This document shows positions 18,601-28,000 of a stretch of DNA of 64,000 bases, piece after piece. The notes beneath the pieces were generated by a model. The model was not told the DNA's origin and ran no database searches. It saw only the letters and a program-made list of their open reading frames with translations. Positions within the stretch are counted from its first letter, which is position 1. Each line of letters starts with the position of its first letter. A program made the translations under genes and the position numbers. Source of the stretch: Azospirillum fermentarium (GTDB lineage: Bacteria > Pseudomonadota > Alphaproteobacteria > Azospirillales > Azospirillaceae); NCBI RefSeq assembly GCF_025961205.1, contig NZ_JAOQNH010000003.1:764501-828500 (forward strand), in the 5' to 3' direction.

Positions 18601-20628
18601 GCGCACATAGCTTTCGTTGGGCGTCATCAGCCAGGGGTTGCCCGCGGCCTCGTGCACCAGACAGGCGGCCACCGGCACCTGCCCGCCCGACAGGGATTCC
18701 CCCACCACGATCACATCCGGGTGTTCGGCCAGGGCCGGGGCGATCCAGCCGGCGGCCCCCCGCACCGGATCGTTCCGGTCCACCAGGATGCCCAGCACCC
18801 CGGCAACGCGCGCCGCGGCCAGGAACCGTCCGGCATCGGCGGCGGAGCCGGCGGGCGGCACCACGAAGGCGGCGGCGGCAAGGGCGCCGGGACCGGCGGC
18901 GCGCACCAGCGTCTCGGCCTCCGCCGTGTCGGCCAGCACGCGGATTCCGGGAACCAGCGCGTCGTCCAGCCCCCGCCGCAGGGGGTCGGTGTAATCCCCC
19001 CAGCGTCCGCCGGGGTCGAGCACCACCACCGTGCCCGTCCCCGTGGGAAAGCGGTTGCGCGCCCGGTGGCGCGACAGGCGCAGGGCGGCGTCGAACGCCT
19101 CTTCCAGCCCGGTCAGGAAGAAGGTGGCATAGGTGGCGGGTTCGGCCTTGCCCGCGGTGAACAGCCGGTTGAGAAGCACCGCGGTCTGCGCCGCCGGGGC
19201 CGACAGGATGGCGCAATGCCCCTGTTCGCCCGTCCGCACGTAATCGGCCAGTGCCCGCAGGCTGGCGGCGTCGGCGGCCCGGAAGACCGCGGGCACCCCG
19301 GCCCCGTCCGCATCCCCCGCCCCGGCCAGAAAATCCAGCAGCAGGCGGTTGAAGGCATCGTGGTGGGTAAAGCCCAGCAGGTGGCCGGCGTCGGGAAACT
19401 CCACCAGCCGCGCGCCCGGCACGCGCTCCGCGATCAGACGCCCATAGGACGGGGGCATGTAGCGGTCCTCCCCGCCCGCGGCCACCAGCGTGGGCACGGC
19501 GATGCTCTCCAGCCGGGGCAGCAGGGCGATGCCTTCGATGACGCGCTGGTAGATGGGCAGGGACGGGATGCTCCAGCCGCGGTTGATCTCCATGAACCGC
19601 TCGCTGCGCTGCAATTCGCTCATCAGCGTGCGGAAATCGGTGGCACCGTCGGGAACCGGCGTGCTGACCGTCACCGCCAGGGCCGAGCAGCGCGCGGGAT
19701 AGGCAAGGCAGAAAGCCTGCGCCAGCACCCCGCCGAAGGAATAGCCCACCACCGGCAGCGGCTGCGTCACCCCCAGCCCGTCGAGCACCAGCGCCACGTC
19801 ACGGGCCAGGGTGTCGAGCGTCAGCCCGTCGTAGATCTCCGCCCCGCCGCAGCCGGGCATGTGGATCATGATCAGCCGGTGCCGCGCCCCCAGATCCCGA
19901 AGCTGGAGCCGCCACATCACGCTGTAGTGCATGACCAGCCCACCCAGCAGCAGGACCGGCGGCCCATCCCCGTACACCGCGCATTCCAGCGCCGCCCCGC
20001 CGCCGGGGCGCGGCAGGGTGACGATACGGGCCTGATCGACGGCCCCCTGCATGGAGGCCAGCAGATCCCGGCTGGGTTCGTAACGCTTGGGCGGCTCTTG
20101 CGCACTGGCCCGCCACAGCGCCTCCAGATCGTCCATTCCGCCGTCGGGCGGCGGGGAAGCCGCCGGGACCGGAACCGGAGCCGCGGGCATGGACGCCGGC
20201 ACGGACGGCGCGGCCGCCGCCGGGGCGCCGGCATAGACCGCCCGCAGCTCGGGTTCGTGGTTGGCGGCCAGCCAGCCGACGAACCGCCGCAGATCCTGGA
20301 ACTCGAAGAACACCGTCGGCGGCACGGTGATGCCGTAGCGTTCGGTGAACAGGTTGCCGATCTCGGTGGAGGCGATGGAATCCAGCCCGTAATCCATCAT
20401 CGGGCGGGTGGGCGAGAAATCCGCCGCGTCGATCTTCAGCACCGACAGCACCAGCGCCTGCAGATCCTCCTCCAGCCGCACGGCCAGGGATGCCCCCTCC
20501 GCCCCGCCGGGAACGGGAACGGGAGCGGGAGCGGAGACGGGAGGCGGTGCGTCCGCGCGGTCGAGCAGGAGAAGCGCGTCCTCGGCGCTGATCGACGGGC
20601 CGAAAGCCGGAAGAAGGGCGAGATTCAT
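15622..20628 (-). CDS. Multidomain ACP / alpha-beta hydrolase / two aminotransferase-like domains / flavin monooxygenase
   Basis: 1668 aa. Domains in order: ACP about 45-125 with Ser84 (GLDSIAS); Pro/Ala linker; alpha/beta hydrolase about 195-435 with Ser297 (GYSFGG) and His416 (DAGHLL); a first class-III aminotransferase-like segment about 450-700; a second, complete one about 700-1135; then a class B flavin monooxygenase about 1200-1620 with FAD motif GAGVGG (1209-1214), FxGxxxHxxxY (1355-1365) and NADPH motif GVGNSG (1380-1385). The lysine that binds PLP is missing in both aminotransferase-like parts: VVGESLSGG has Glu644 and ALGTALCDS has Thr968 at the expected place, although DETQT (940-944) survives in the second. 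Met1170 has AAGGGG upstream and could restart the oxygenase. Acts after the large synthase, presumably as a tailoring hub. Confidence 0.85.
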   Translation of the reverse strand: MNLALLPAFGPSISAEDALLLLDRADAPPPVSAPAPVPVPGGAEGASLAVRLEEDLQALVLSVLKIDAADFSPTRPMMDYGLDSIASTEIGNLFTERYGITVPPTVFFEFQDLRRFVGWLAANHEPELRAVYAGAPAAAAPSVPASMPAAPVPVPAASPPPDGGMDDLEALWRASAQEPPKRYEPSRDLLASMQGAVDQARIVTLPRPGGGAALECAVYGDGPPVLLLGGLVMHYSVMWRLQLRDLGARHRLIMIHMPGCGGAEIYDGLTLDTLARDVALVLDGLGVTQPLPVVGYSFGGVLAQAFCLAYPARCSALAVTVSTPVPDGATDFRTLMSELQRSERFMEINRGWSIPSLPIYQRVIEGIALLPRLESIAVPTLVAAGGEDRYMPPSYGRLIAERVPGARLVEFPDAGHLLGFTHHDAFNRLLLDFLAGAGDADGAGVPAVFRAADAASLRALADYVRTGEQGHCAILSAPAAQTAVLLNRLFTAGKAEPATYATFFLTGLEEAFDAALRLSRHRARNRFPTGTGTVVVLDPGGRWGDYTDPLRRGLDDALVPGIRVLADTAEAETLVRAAGPGALAAAAFVVPPAGSAADAGRFLAAARVAGVLGILVDRNDPVRGAAGWIAPALAEHPDVIVVGESLSGGQVPVAACLVHEAAGNPWLMTPNESYVRHVMTSFGFTLALARDHLLAHLDGRLSPADREELRRIGDSPEAAYGAHLRYGNPGYARVARQHGFDARFHGAHGVRSRLSEEGEAPRDIIDCFVNVGTCPRGLNPPDVIGTVAGAHDRTRDYWRDLAAFLAERTGLPHAVPASSNVTAVEAALTLGLLAAPERRRLLCFTGGLGFTLLTAASSFDTVFDIFRKPFLPVHRHTVFIDPAAPDAAERLEAELLSGTVAMVWFETIQVDANASRPLPGHLIALVNRHRARGGYLVGVDETQTNLVTGHLLHSGGLVPSPDLVALGTALCDSLVPMGVVLAGGAVMDRARRTNPARVADLEARGVNQLCAHIALNSLRAIEDGGLMIRARETGRYFKQALEAVKRDFPLVRDVRGEGLLLTIELDLTGHDPFVERSFGYLLWGAMLRDREAGVAVAVCPIHNTCLRFLPPLTIARDEVDIIIATLRRALALGVDGILRDCAAHNRRRGNERMAGYLAGLIKPHPKGNSMDDTTTGRAPAPIRLSTAGPSTAGHGAAERSGDLRVCIIGAGVGGLVTARALKEKGIAFDCFDKRDRIGGIWAFDTTGEHTSVWYNMNMNTPRGLYQFTGFPMPASYPDFPSHQQVHAYLESFVDYFGLRGGIHLNRAVERAERLPSGLWRVTLADGEVRLYDAVVVANGHHNTPNYPTYAGRDSFEGEAVHSKFYRYRHGYRDQRVMVVGVGNSGAQIAVDVSHDASMTYLSLRRGVYVLPHYLFGVRMDKVMWKLNSWWVKKMLPHPLFGLMFTGLYNLVIAKNRQMGMPKPDHLMMSSLPTLSENFANRIGDGKLKIVPEVRRIDGKTVHLADGTSLEVDKIIYSTGYRTDFPFFDPGFLTVEDNRIPLYKRVFLPDVPNVAFVGVFQAVTWGFLDMMEKQAVMVADYFSGAYRLPPPDEQRADIAREIKVIEREFLSTLRNNYEMHGPTYMHDLDVERRQGARRARAAGFARPVEPRAAAFDAAAADEARMAAAD
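17119..17132 (-). promoter_or_regulatory. Possible internal ribosome binding site and start for the monooxygenase part
   Basis: On the coding strand AAGGGGAACAGC leads directly into ATG (first base 17121), coding Met1170. It lies in the short linker between the second aminotransferase-like domain and the FAD domain. The spacing is good for initiation, so a separate oxygenase of about 499 aa might be made besides the full-length protein. No stop codon separates the two parts. Confidence 0.4.
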
Positions 20629-20679
20629 CGGTGGGCGCTCCCGGAAGACATGAGGCGGGCGGTGGTGCGGACGGCCGGG

Positions 20680-21999
20680 TCAGGCGGGGACGAGTTCCGG
20701 CAGCCCCTCGCCCAGCTTGGCGGTGGTAAAGTTCAGGGCCTTGATGAACTTCCACAGATCGACCTCGAACTGGTGGCGGGCGGTGGTCATGAACCGCTGC
20801 TGGCCCAGATCCACCAGCGACGGCTGCCGCTTCATCTGCTGGAAGGTGTCCCACGCGGGCGTGCGGTGGCGGCGGGCGCGGGCGTAGGTGGCGGCGAACC
20901 GCCCCATCATGTTGGCCAGATTGCCGATGCCCGAGGGGGTGTTGAGATAGCCGACGAACAGCAAATCGTCGCACGCCTGCGGCACCATGCGCAGGAACAG
21001 CGACCCGAATTCCCGCCGCCAGTCGAACGCGTCCGGCATCAGGAACGGCAGGTCGATGTCGTAACCGGTGGCCCACACCACCACGTCCACCGCTTCCGCC
21101 GAACCGTCGGTGAAATGGACGGTGCCGCCGTCGAACCGCTCCACATCGGGTTTCGGCGTCACGTCGCCGTGGCCGATGTAATAGAGGATCTGCGAATTCA
21201 TGATCGGGTGGCATTCATGAATCGCGTGATCGGGTTCCGGCAGCCCGTAATCGGGGCCGCTGTAGCCCGCCAGCTTGAAGGTGCGCTGGACGTGCGCCCA
21301 GTATTGATCGGGGTCGGGGAACTTCGGCGCCTGCTCCATCAGCCATTCCTGGGTCGGACGGCCGTCGATGAATTTCGGCATGTAGTAGTAGCCGCGCCGG
21401 GTGGAGTGGAAGGCGCGGCCCGCCGCCTGCGCCGCGTCCACCGCGATGTCGCAGCCGGAATTGCCCCCGCCCACCACCAGAACGCTCTTGCCGCGGAAGA
21501 GGTCGGCGGACTTGTAGTCGGCGGCGTGCAGCATCCGGCCGCTGAAGCTGCCCCGGTAGGCCGGGATCAGCGGGCGCCGCAGCAGGCCGTTGCACACCAC
21601 CACCAGGCCGTATTCCGCCTCCCCCCCGTCCTGGAACCGCAGGGTCCAGCCGCCGGGGCTGCGGTGCATGCCGGCCACCGCCGTGTTGAAGCGGGTCTTG
21701 CGGTCCAGCCCATGGGCCGCGGCCAGCCGCTCCAGGTAATCGAAGACCAGCGTGTGGCGGGGATAGTCGGGATAGTCCCGCGGCATGGGGAAATCGGCAA
21801 ACTGGGTGTTGCGCCGCGAGCTGATGAGGTGGACGGAGTCGTACATCTTCGACGCCGGGCCGTCGGGCTGCCAGTTGCCGCCGAACCGGGCGGTGGCCTC
21901 GATGATCTCGAAATCCTCGATGCCGGCCTGCCGCAGGGCCTTGCCCACGCCGATGCCGCTGGCGCCCGCGCCGATGATGGCGATGCTCGTGCTGTGCAT
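20680..21999 (-). CDS. Class B flavin-dependent monooxygenase
   Basis: 439 aa from ATG at 21999. A TTG four codons upstream is in frame but its Shine-Dalgarno would be too close. The FAD-binding motif IIGAGASGIG is at the N-terminus, followed by FGGNWQPDG. The family fingerprint FSGRMLHAADYK (FxGxxxHxxxYK) and the NADPH motif VVGGGNSGCD come near 165-190. WATGYDIDLPF near 310 is the conserved ATG box. The fingerprint ends in Tyr rather than Trp, so it is an FMO / N-hydroxylase-type sequence rather than a canonical Baeyer-Villiger enzyme. It is a second, divergent copy of the oxygenase at the end of the 1668-aa protein. Located 42 bp after the large synthase and 51 bp before the 1668-aa gene. 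Confidence 0.92.
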   Translation of the reverse strand: MHSTSIAIIGAGASGIGVGKALRQAGIEDFEIIEATARFGGNWQPDGPASKMYDSVHLISSRRNTQFADFPMPRDYPDYPRHTLVFDYLERLAAAHGLDRKTRFNTAVAGMHRSPGGWTLRFQDGGEAEYGLVVVCNGLLRRPLIPAYRGSFSGRMLHAADYKSADLFRGKSVLVVGGGNSGCDIAVDAAQAAGRAFHSTRRGYYYMPKFIDGRPTQEWLMEQAPKFPDPDQYWAHVQRTFKLAGYSGPDYGLPEPDHAIHECHPIMNSQILYYIGHGDVTPKPDVERFDGGTVHFTDGSAEAVDVVVWATGYDIDLPFLMPDAFDWRREFGSLFLRMVPQACDDLLFVGYLNTPSGIGNLANMMGRFAATYARARRHRTPAWDTFQQMKRQPSLVDLGQQRFMTTARHQFEVDLWKFIKALNFTTAKLGEGLPELVPA

Positions 22000-22041
22000 G
22001 ATCGTCTTCAACCTCGTGAAAGTCCGGTGGTGGGGGCGGCC

Positions 22042-25000
22042 TCAGACCATCGCCCGCAACAGCGAGCGGGCCTCCTCCCGCGTGATTTCCTGGCGCGCGA
22101 CACGCTTCAGAACGTCTTCCGGCGTCAGTGGGGGCGGCGTCAGTGGGGGCGGCGTCAGTGGGGGCGGCGTCAGTGGGGGCGGCGTAACGGTGGCCGGCGG
22201 CGGCGCGGAAGGCGCCGGGAGAGCCGGCGGATCGCCGATCCAGCAGCGCCGCCGCAAGAACGCGTATCCGGGCAGCGGCACCTTGCGCCACGATGCGTCC
22301 ACCGGCGGCGGCGGTCCGCCACCGGCCCAGCGCCGGGCCAGCGCGTCCGGCGCCGTGCCGTTCTCATCCGGCGGCAGGCCGTCCGCCCGCCCGCGGAACA
22401 CACCCGCGGCGGCCAGGGCACCGGGCGTGGCGGCGGGGTCCAGGAACAGGACGAGCGCCGCGCGCAGGGCGGTGAAGCCGCCGGCCACCACGGCCAGCCG
22501 CTCTTCGAAATGCTGGCGCCCGGCGGTCAGGGTCGCCGCCACCTCGCCGGGGGCGAAGCCGCGCCGCCCCAGACGGCCCGGCAGGTCCGCCGGGGTTTCG
22601 GCCCCGGCACGGTCAAGGAAATCCACGAAACGCCGCACCATGGCCGCAAGCTGTTCCGGTCCGCGGGCGGAGAAGGGGAACACCCACGGCCCCTCCCCCG
22701 CCGGCCCCGGGGGCGGCGGTGCGGGAACATGCTCCTCGACGATCAGATGGGCGTTGGAGCCCCCGGCGCCGAAGGAGCTGACAGCGGCCAGCCGCGGCAG
22801 GGGGTGCCCGCCGTCATCCACGGGCGCCGGCCAGACGGCGCGGTCCCGCTGCACGAAAAACGGCGTGGCGGCAAAGTCGATGTTGCGGTTGGGCGGATCG
22901 GCGTGCAGCGACGGTGCCAGCGTGCCGTGCTCCATCTGCAAGAGCACCTTGGTCAGGGCCGCCATGCCGGCGGCGGATTCCAGATGGCCGATGTTGGCCT
23001 TGACCGATCCCACCGGGCAGCGCCGGCCCGGCGGCAGGTGGGCGGCCAGCGCCTTGGTCAGGCCGCGGATCTCGATGGGATCGCCCAGGCTGGTGCCGGT
23101 GCCGTGCGCCTCCACATAGCCGAGCTGGGCATAGGGGGCGCCCGCCCGCTGGAAGGCGCGGCGGATCACGTCGGCCTGCGCGTCGGCGTTGGGAACGGTG
23201 AAACCGGATGTGCGGGCGCCGTGGCCGATGTCGCTGCCGCGGATCACCCCGCGGATGTGGTCGCCGTCGCGCAGCGCGTCGTCCAGCGGGCGCAGCAGCA
23301 CCGCCCCCACCCCTTCGCCCGGCACATACCCGTCGCCGCCGTCGCCGAAGCTGCGGCACTTCCCTTCGGTGGAGGCGAAGGTCAGGTCGGACAGCATGCG
23401 GTACTTGTAGGGATGGACCGACAGGTTCACCCCCCCGGCGATGACCATGTCGCATCCGCCGCCGCGCAGCAGGTCGCAGGCCAGATGGATGCTGGTCAGC
23501 GACGACGAGCACATGCTGTCCACCGCGAACGACGGCCCGTCGAGATCCAGGCAGAACGACACCCGGTTGGCGATGGATGCGTAGGACGAGTTGGTCAGCA
23601 CCCGCGGCCGCTCCACCCCCGCGGCGGCGCCATAGAACTGGTATTCACCGTACATTACCCCGGCGATCACGCCGACGCGGCGGCGGAGAGCCGCCCCGCC
23701 GCGGGCGCCCGACAGGGTTTCGGGGCTGTAGCCGGCATCCTCCACCGCGTGCCACGCCGCCTGCAGGAACAGCCGCTCCTGCGGGTCCATGCGTTCGGCA
23801 TCGCGGGGGGAGATGCCGAAGAACAGCGGGTCGAATTTGTCCACGTCGGACAGGAAGCCGCCCCAGCGGGCGTACAGGCCCTGGGCCGCCCCCTCCTCCA
23901 CCGCCCAGCGTCCGGGGATTTCGGTCACAAGGTCGTGACCGGCGGCCAGATGGTCCCAAAAAGCGTCCAGGCCGTCGGCCCCCGGATAACGCCCGGCAAG
24001 CCCGACGATGGCAATATCGCCGGCCCGCGGTGCCGCGGGGGCGGCGGGGACCGCCGGACGGGGGACGGCTTCGGCCGGGGGCGCCGTGTCCGGACGGGAC
24101 GGCGGCGGCACCTCCCCCGCGCACAGGCGGGCGGCGTCGGCGGCGTGCTCGTCCATCATCATCCGCGCCAGGGCGCGCAGGCTGCGGCTTTCGAACAGGG
24201 CGGTCTTGGGAAGGCGCGGGAAATGGGGGTCCAGCAGCGCGTTCAGCTCCATCACCAGGATGGAATCCAGGCCGAAGGCGTCCAGGGCCGCATCCGGGTC
24301 GATCCGGCCGGGCGGCGTTCCCGTCACCGCCGCAAGCTGGCGGGTGAGAAAGGCCAGAAGCACCGCTTCCGACGCCCCCTCCTCCTCCGCCCCGTCCGGC
24401 GGAGCGGACGCGGGCACGGTGGACACGGGCAGGGCGGGAACGGGGGATGACACCGGGGCAACCGCCCTCAGCAGCCGCGCCACCGCATCCCGCCGCCCCC
24501 GCACGGGAATCAGCAGCGGCCGGCCCGCGGCCAGCCCGGCGTGCAGCGCCGCCACGCCGTCGTCGGCGGGCAGCAGCGACAGGCCGTTGCGGGCCAGCCA
24601 TTCGGTGACATGGGCGGGGGCCTGCATCCCGTCCTCCGTCCGCCACAGGGGCCAGGCGATGGACAGGGTGGCGCCGCGGCGGGCGCCCGTGCGCACCAAC
24701 TCCTCCCGCCGTTCGGCGAAACGGTCGAGCCAGGCGTTGGCATAGGCATAGGCGCTCTGCCCCACGTTGCCGTACACCCCGGCCAGGGACGAGCACAGGA
24801 CGAAGCGCTTCAGCGGATCCTTGCGCGTCAGCTCGTCCAGCCAGCGGGCCCCGCGGACCTTGGCGTTCAGCACCGCGTCCCAGTCCGCCGCCGTCTGCCG
24901 CGTGAAGAAGGCGTCGCGCAGCACGCCCGCGCAATGGATGATGCCGGTGACGGGGCCGAACCGTTCGCGCACCGATGCCAGCAAGGCTTCCGCCTGGGCG

Positions 25001-28000
25001 CGGTCGGCGCAGTCGGCCTGCCAGTAATGGGCCGTGGCGCCGTGACGGCCGAGGTCCGCCGCCACCTGTTCCGTTTCGGGACCGGCGGGGGAGCGCCCGG
25101 CCAGGGCGATGCGCACGCCGGGCACCCGCGCCAGTTCCGCGGCGAAACGGCGCCCGATGGCCCCCAGCCCGCCGGTCAGCACCACCACGTCCCCGGCGGC
25201 GAACGCCGGCTCGCCGGCGGAGGACGGCGGCGGGGACGCGATGAAGCGGGTGCGCCGGACCATGCGCGCCGCACCGGTGCGGCGCACGTCGGTCACCCCG
25301 TCCCGCGGGGCGCGGGCGGCCTCGTCCAGAATGGCCGGGGCATGGGGAAGGGCGCGGTCGAGCTGCAGCACGGTGCCGGTCACCGCCGGCACCTCCAGAT
25401 TCAGGGAGCGCAGCAGGCCGGTGACGGCGGCGCCCGGCGGCGGCGGCGCATCGCCACCGTTCCACGGCAGCACGGCCAGCACATGGACCTGCGGGCCGCT
25501 GGTGTGGCGGCACAGGCTGCGCAGAACCTCGGCGCAGCGGGCAACGGCGTCCAGCTCCTCGTCGGGCGGGCCGGCGATGGTAAAGACGATGACGCCGGGC
25601 AACGCCTGCTGCGCGGCGAGCAGGCGCCAGAGCAGGGCCGGATGGTCCGGGCTGGCCGGATCCCATTCGACGGTATGACCGCCGTGCCATTCGAACCGGC
25701 TGCTTTCCTGCGCCCGCCAGACCGCGCCAGCCCCCGCCGCACGCAAGGCGCCGCACAGACCGTCATCCCCGCCGAACACCAGCATGGCCGGCGCCCCATG
25801 GGGCGCGGGACCGGCGGGCAACGCCTCGTCCACCCACACGGGTTCGAGCAGATGCAGGGTCTCGGCGCCGGCATCGCCACCGAAGCGGCGGAAGGTGAAA
25901 TCCTCCATCTCCACCAGCGCGGCACCGTCGGGGCCGAAGAGGGTGATGTCGAAGGATTCCATCCCCGCCGGGGGCGACGGGCGGCGGCGCACATGGACGA
26001 AGGCCCGTTCCCCCAGCCCGCCGCCGCGCAGACGCACCGAGGCCGCGCTGTAGGGGACGAAGGCCGCCGGTTCCCCCGCCCGCAGCGATGCCGACGACAG
26101 GAAGGCGCTTTGCAACGCCCCGTCCAGCATGGCGGGATCGAGCGGGCCGAGCGCCCCGCCGGGCCGCCCCTCGGGCCGCCGCCGCAGTTCCACCACCGCC
26201 TGCTCGTCGCCCAGCCACGCCCGCTCCAGGCACTGGAAGCTGGGGCCGTAGCCGATGCCCAGCCGTTCGAACACCGCGTACCAGCGGCGGGCGTCGTCCG
26301 GCGTGGTGCAGCCGGCGCGCGCCGCGTCCAGGGACGGCGCGGCGGCAGGCGTCCAGGGCAGCGCCTGCCCGCGGAAATGCACCGTGCCGCCACCGTCGGA
26401 CGTGGCCTCCAGCGCCAGACGGGATCCGCCGTCCCGCCGCACGGTGCAGGCGACGGCGCCCGTGGCCTCCCCCTCCTTGAGACGGAAGGGCTGGGCCCAG
26501 GTGAGGTTGCGGAACTCTACCGCCCCATCCAGGCCGCAGCGCGCCGCCACCGTCTGGACGTGATGAAGGTAGGCGGCGGCGGGCAGCACCGGGGCGCCCT
26601 TGATCCGGTGGTCGCGCAGGAAGAAATCATCCGCCGCCACGGGGAAGGGATGGCTTTCGGTCCCGGTATCGGTTCCGGCATCCACCCAATGACGGTCGCG
26701 GGCGAAGGGATAGAGCGGGGCGGCGGCGGGCCGCGGATCCCCCGTCCACAGCGCACGCCAGCCGATGGCGGCCCCGCGGACCCACGCGGCGGCAAGCGCC
26801 GGGGCCTGCGGTTGCGCCGGCACCGCGGCGCCCTGCCCCGCCCGGCCGCGGTGGATGGCCGCGGCACCGTCCGCGTCCGGGGCATCGCTCAGCGCGCGGG
26901 CCAGCAGCGCCGCCAGCGCCGTCCGGTCCGCCGCCGCCACCGCCAGCCGGTGATCGAAATGCCGGCGCCCGCATTGCAGCGTGAAGGCCAGCCGCGCCAG
27001 CCACGCCGGCCCGTCCCCGCCACCGTCCGCGGTTTCCACATGGCGGGCCAGCGCCGCCACGGCGTCGCGCAGAGCCTCGGGTGTGCGGGCGGAGACGGGG
27101 AAGACCAGCGGCCCCGCGGCGGCGGATGCGGCCCCGTCCGCCATGGCCTCTTCGACGATCACATGGGCGTTGGCCCCGCCGGCGCCGAACGAGCTGATCC
27201 CCGCCCGCAGCACCCCCGCCGCCGGTTCCGGCTGCCAGACGCTCAGCTCCTGGGGAATGAAGAACCGCGTCCCTTCCAGCCCCAGCGCCGGGTTGAGGGT
27301 GCGGGAATGGAGGGACGGCGCGATGCGCCGATGGCGCATCTGCAGCAGCACCTTGACCAGGGCGGCGATGCCGGCGGCGGATTCGAGATGACCGATGTTG
27401 GATTTGACCGAGCCGACGGCGCAGCGGTGGCCGGTGCCGGTGGTGCCCATGGCCTGTTTCAGCCCGTCGATCTCCACCGGGTCGCCCAGCATGGTCCCGG
27501 TTCCGTGGGCTTCCACATAGCCGATGCTGGACGGATCGACGCCGCAGCCGTCCAGCGCACGGGCGATCAGGCGCGCCTGCGCCCGCGGGCTGGGCACGGT
27601 GTAGCCGTTGGTGCGGCCCCCGTGGTTGACGGCGCTGCCGCGGATCACGCCCCAGATGCGGTCACCGTCGCGGCGGGCGGCATCCAGCGGTTTCAGCACC
27701 ACCGCGCCGACGCCCTCGCCGGGGACGAACCCGTCGGCACCGTCGCCGAACGACCGGCAGCGGCCCGTGGAGGACAGCATCTGCTGCTGGCAGAGCTGCA
27801 CGTATTTCGACGGGTGAAGGTACAGGTTGACCCCGCCCGCGACCGCCGCCCGGCATTCCCCGCGGGCCAGGCTCTCGCACGCCAGATGCAGCGCCACCAG
27901 CGACGACGAACAGGCGGTGTCCACCGCCAGGCTGGGGCCGCACAGGCCGAGCGCATAGGAAACGCGGTTGGCTACCGACCACGGCATGGCGGCCGGCACC

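Noticed and set aside
22121..22180. Short direct repeats considered as a CRISPR array
   Set aside because: No unique spacers between the units. They are contiguous 15-bp coding repeats in a proline linker.
15568..24450. Open frame of nearly 3000 codons on the + strand across the polyketide genes
   Set aside because: It lies antisense to four clearly coding genes, is rich in Arg/Gly/His/Gln and lacks any domain. High-GC codon bias of the minus-strand genes removes stops from this frame.
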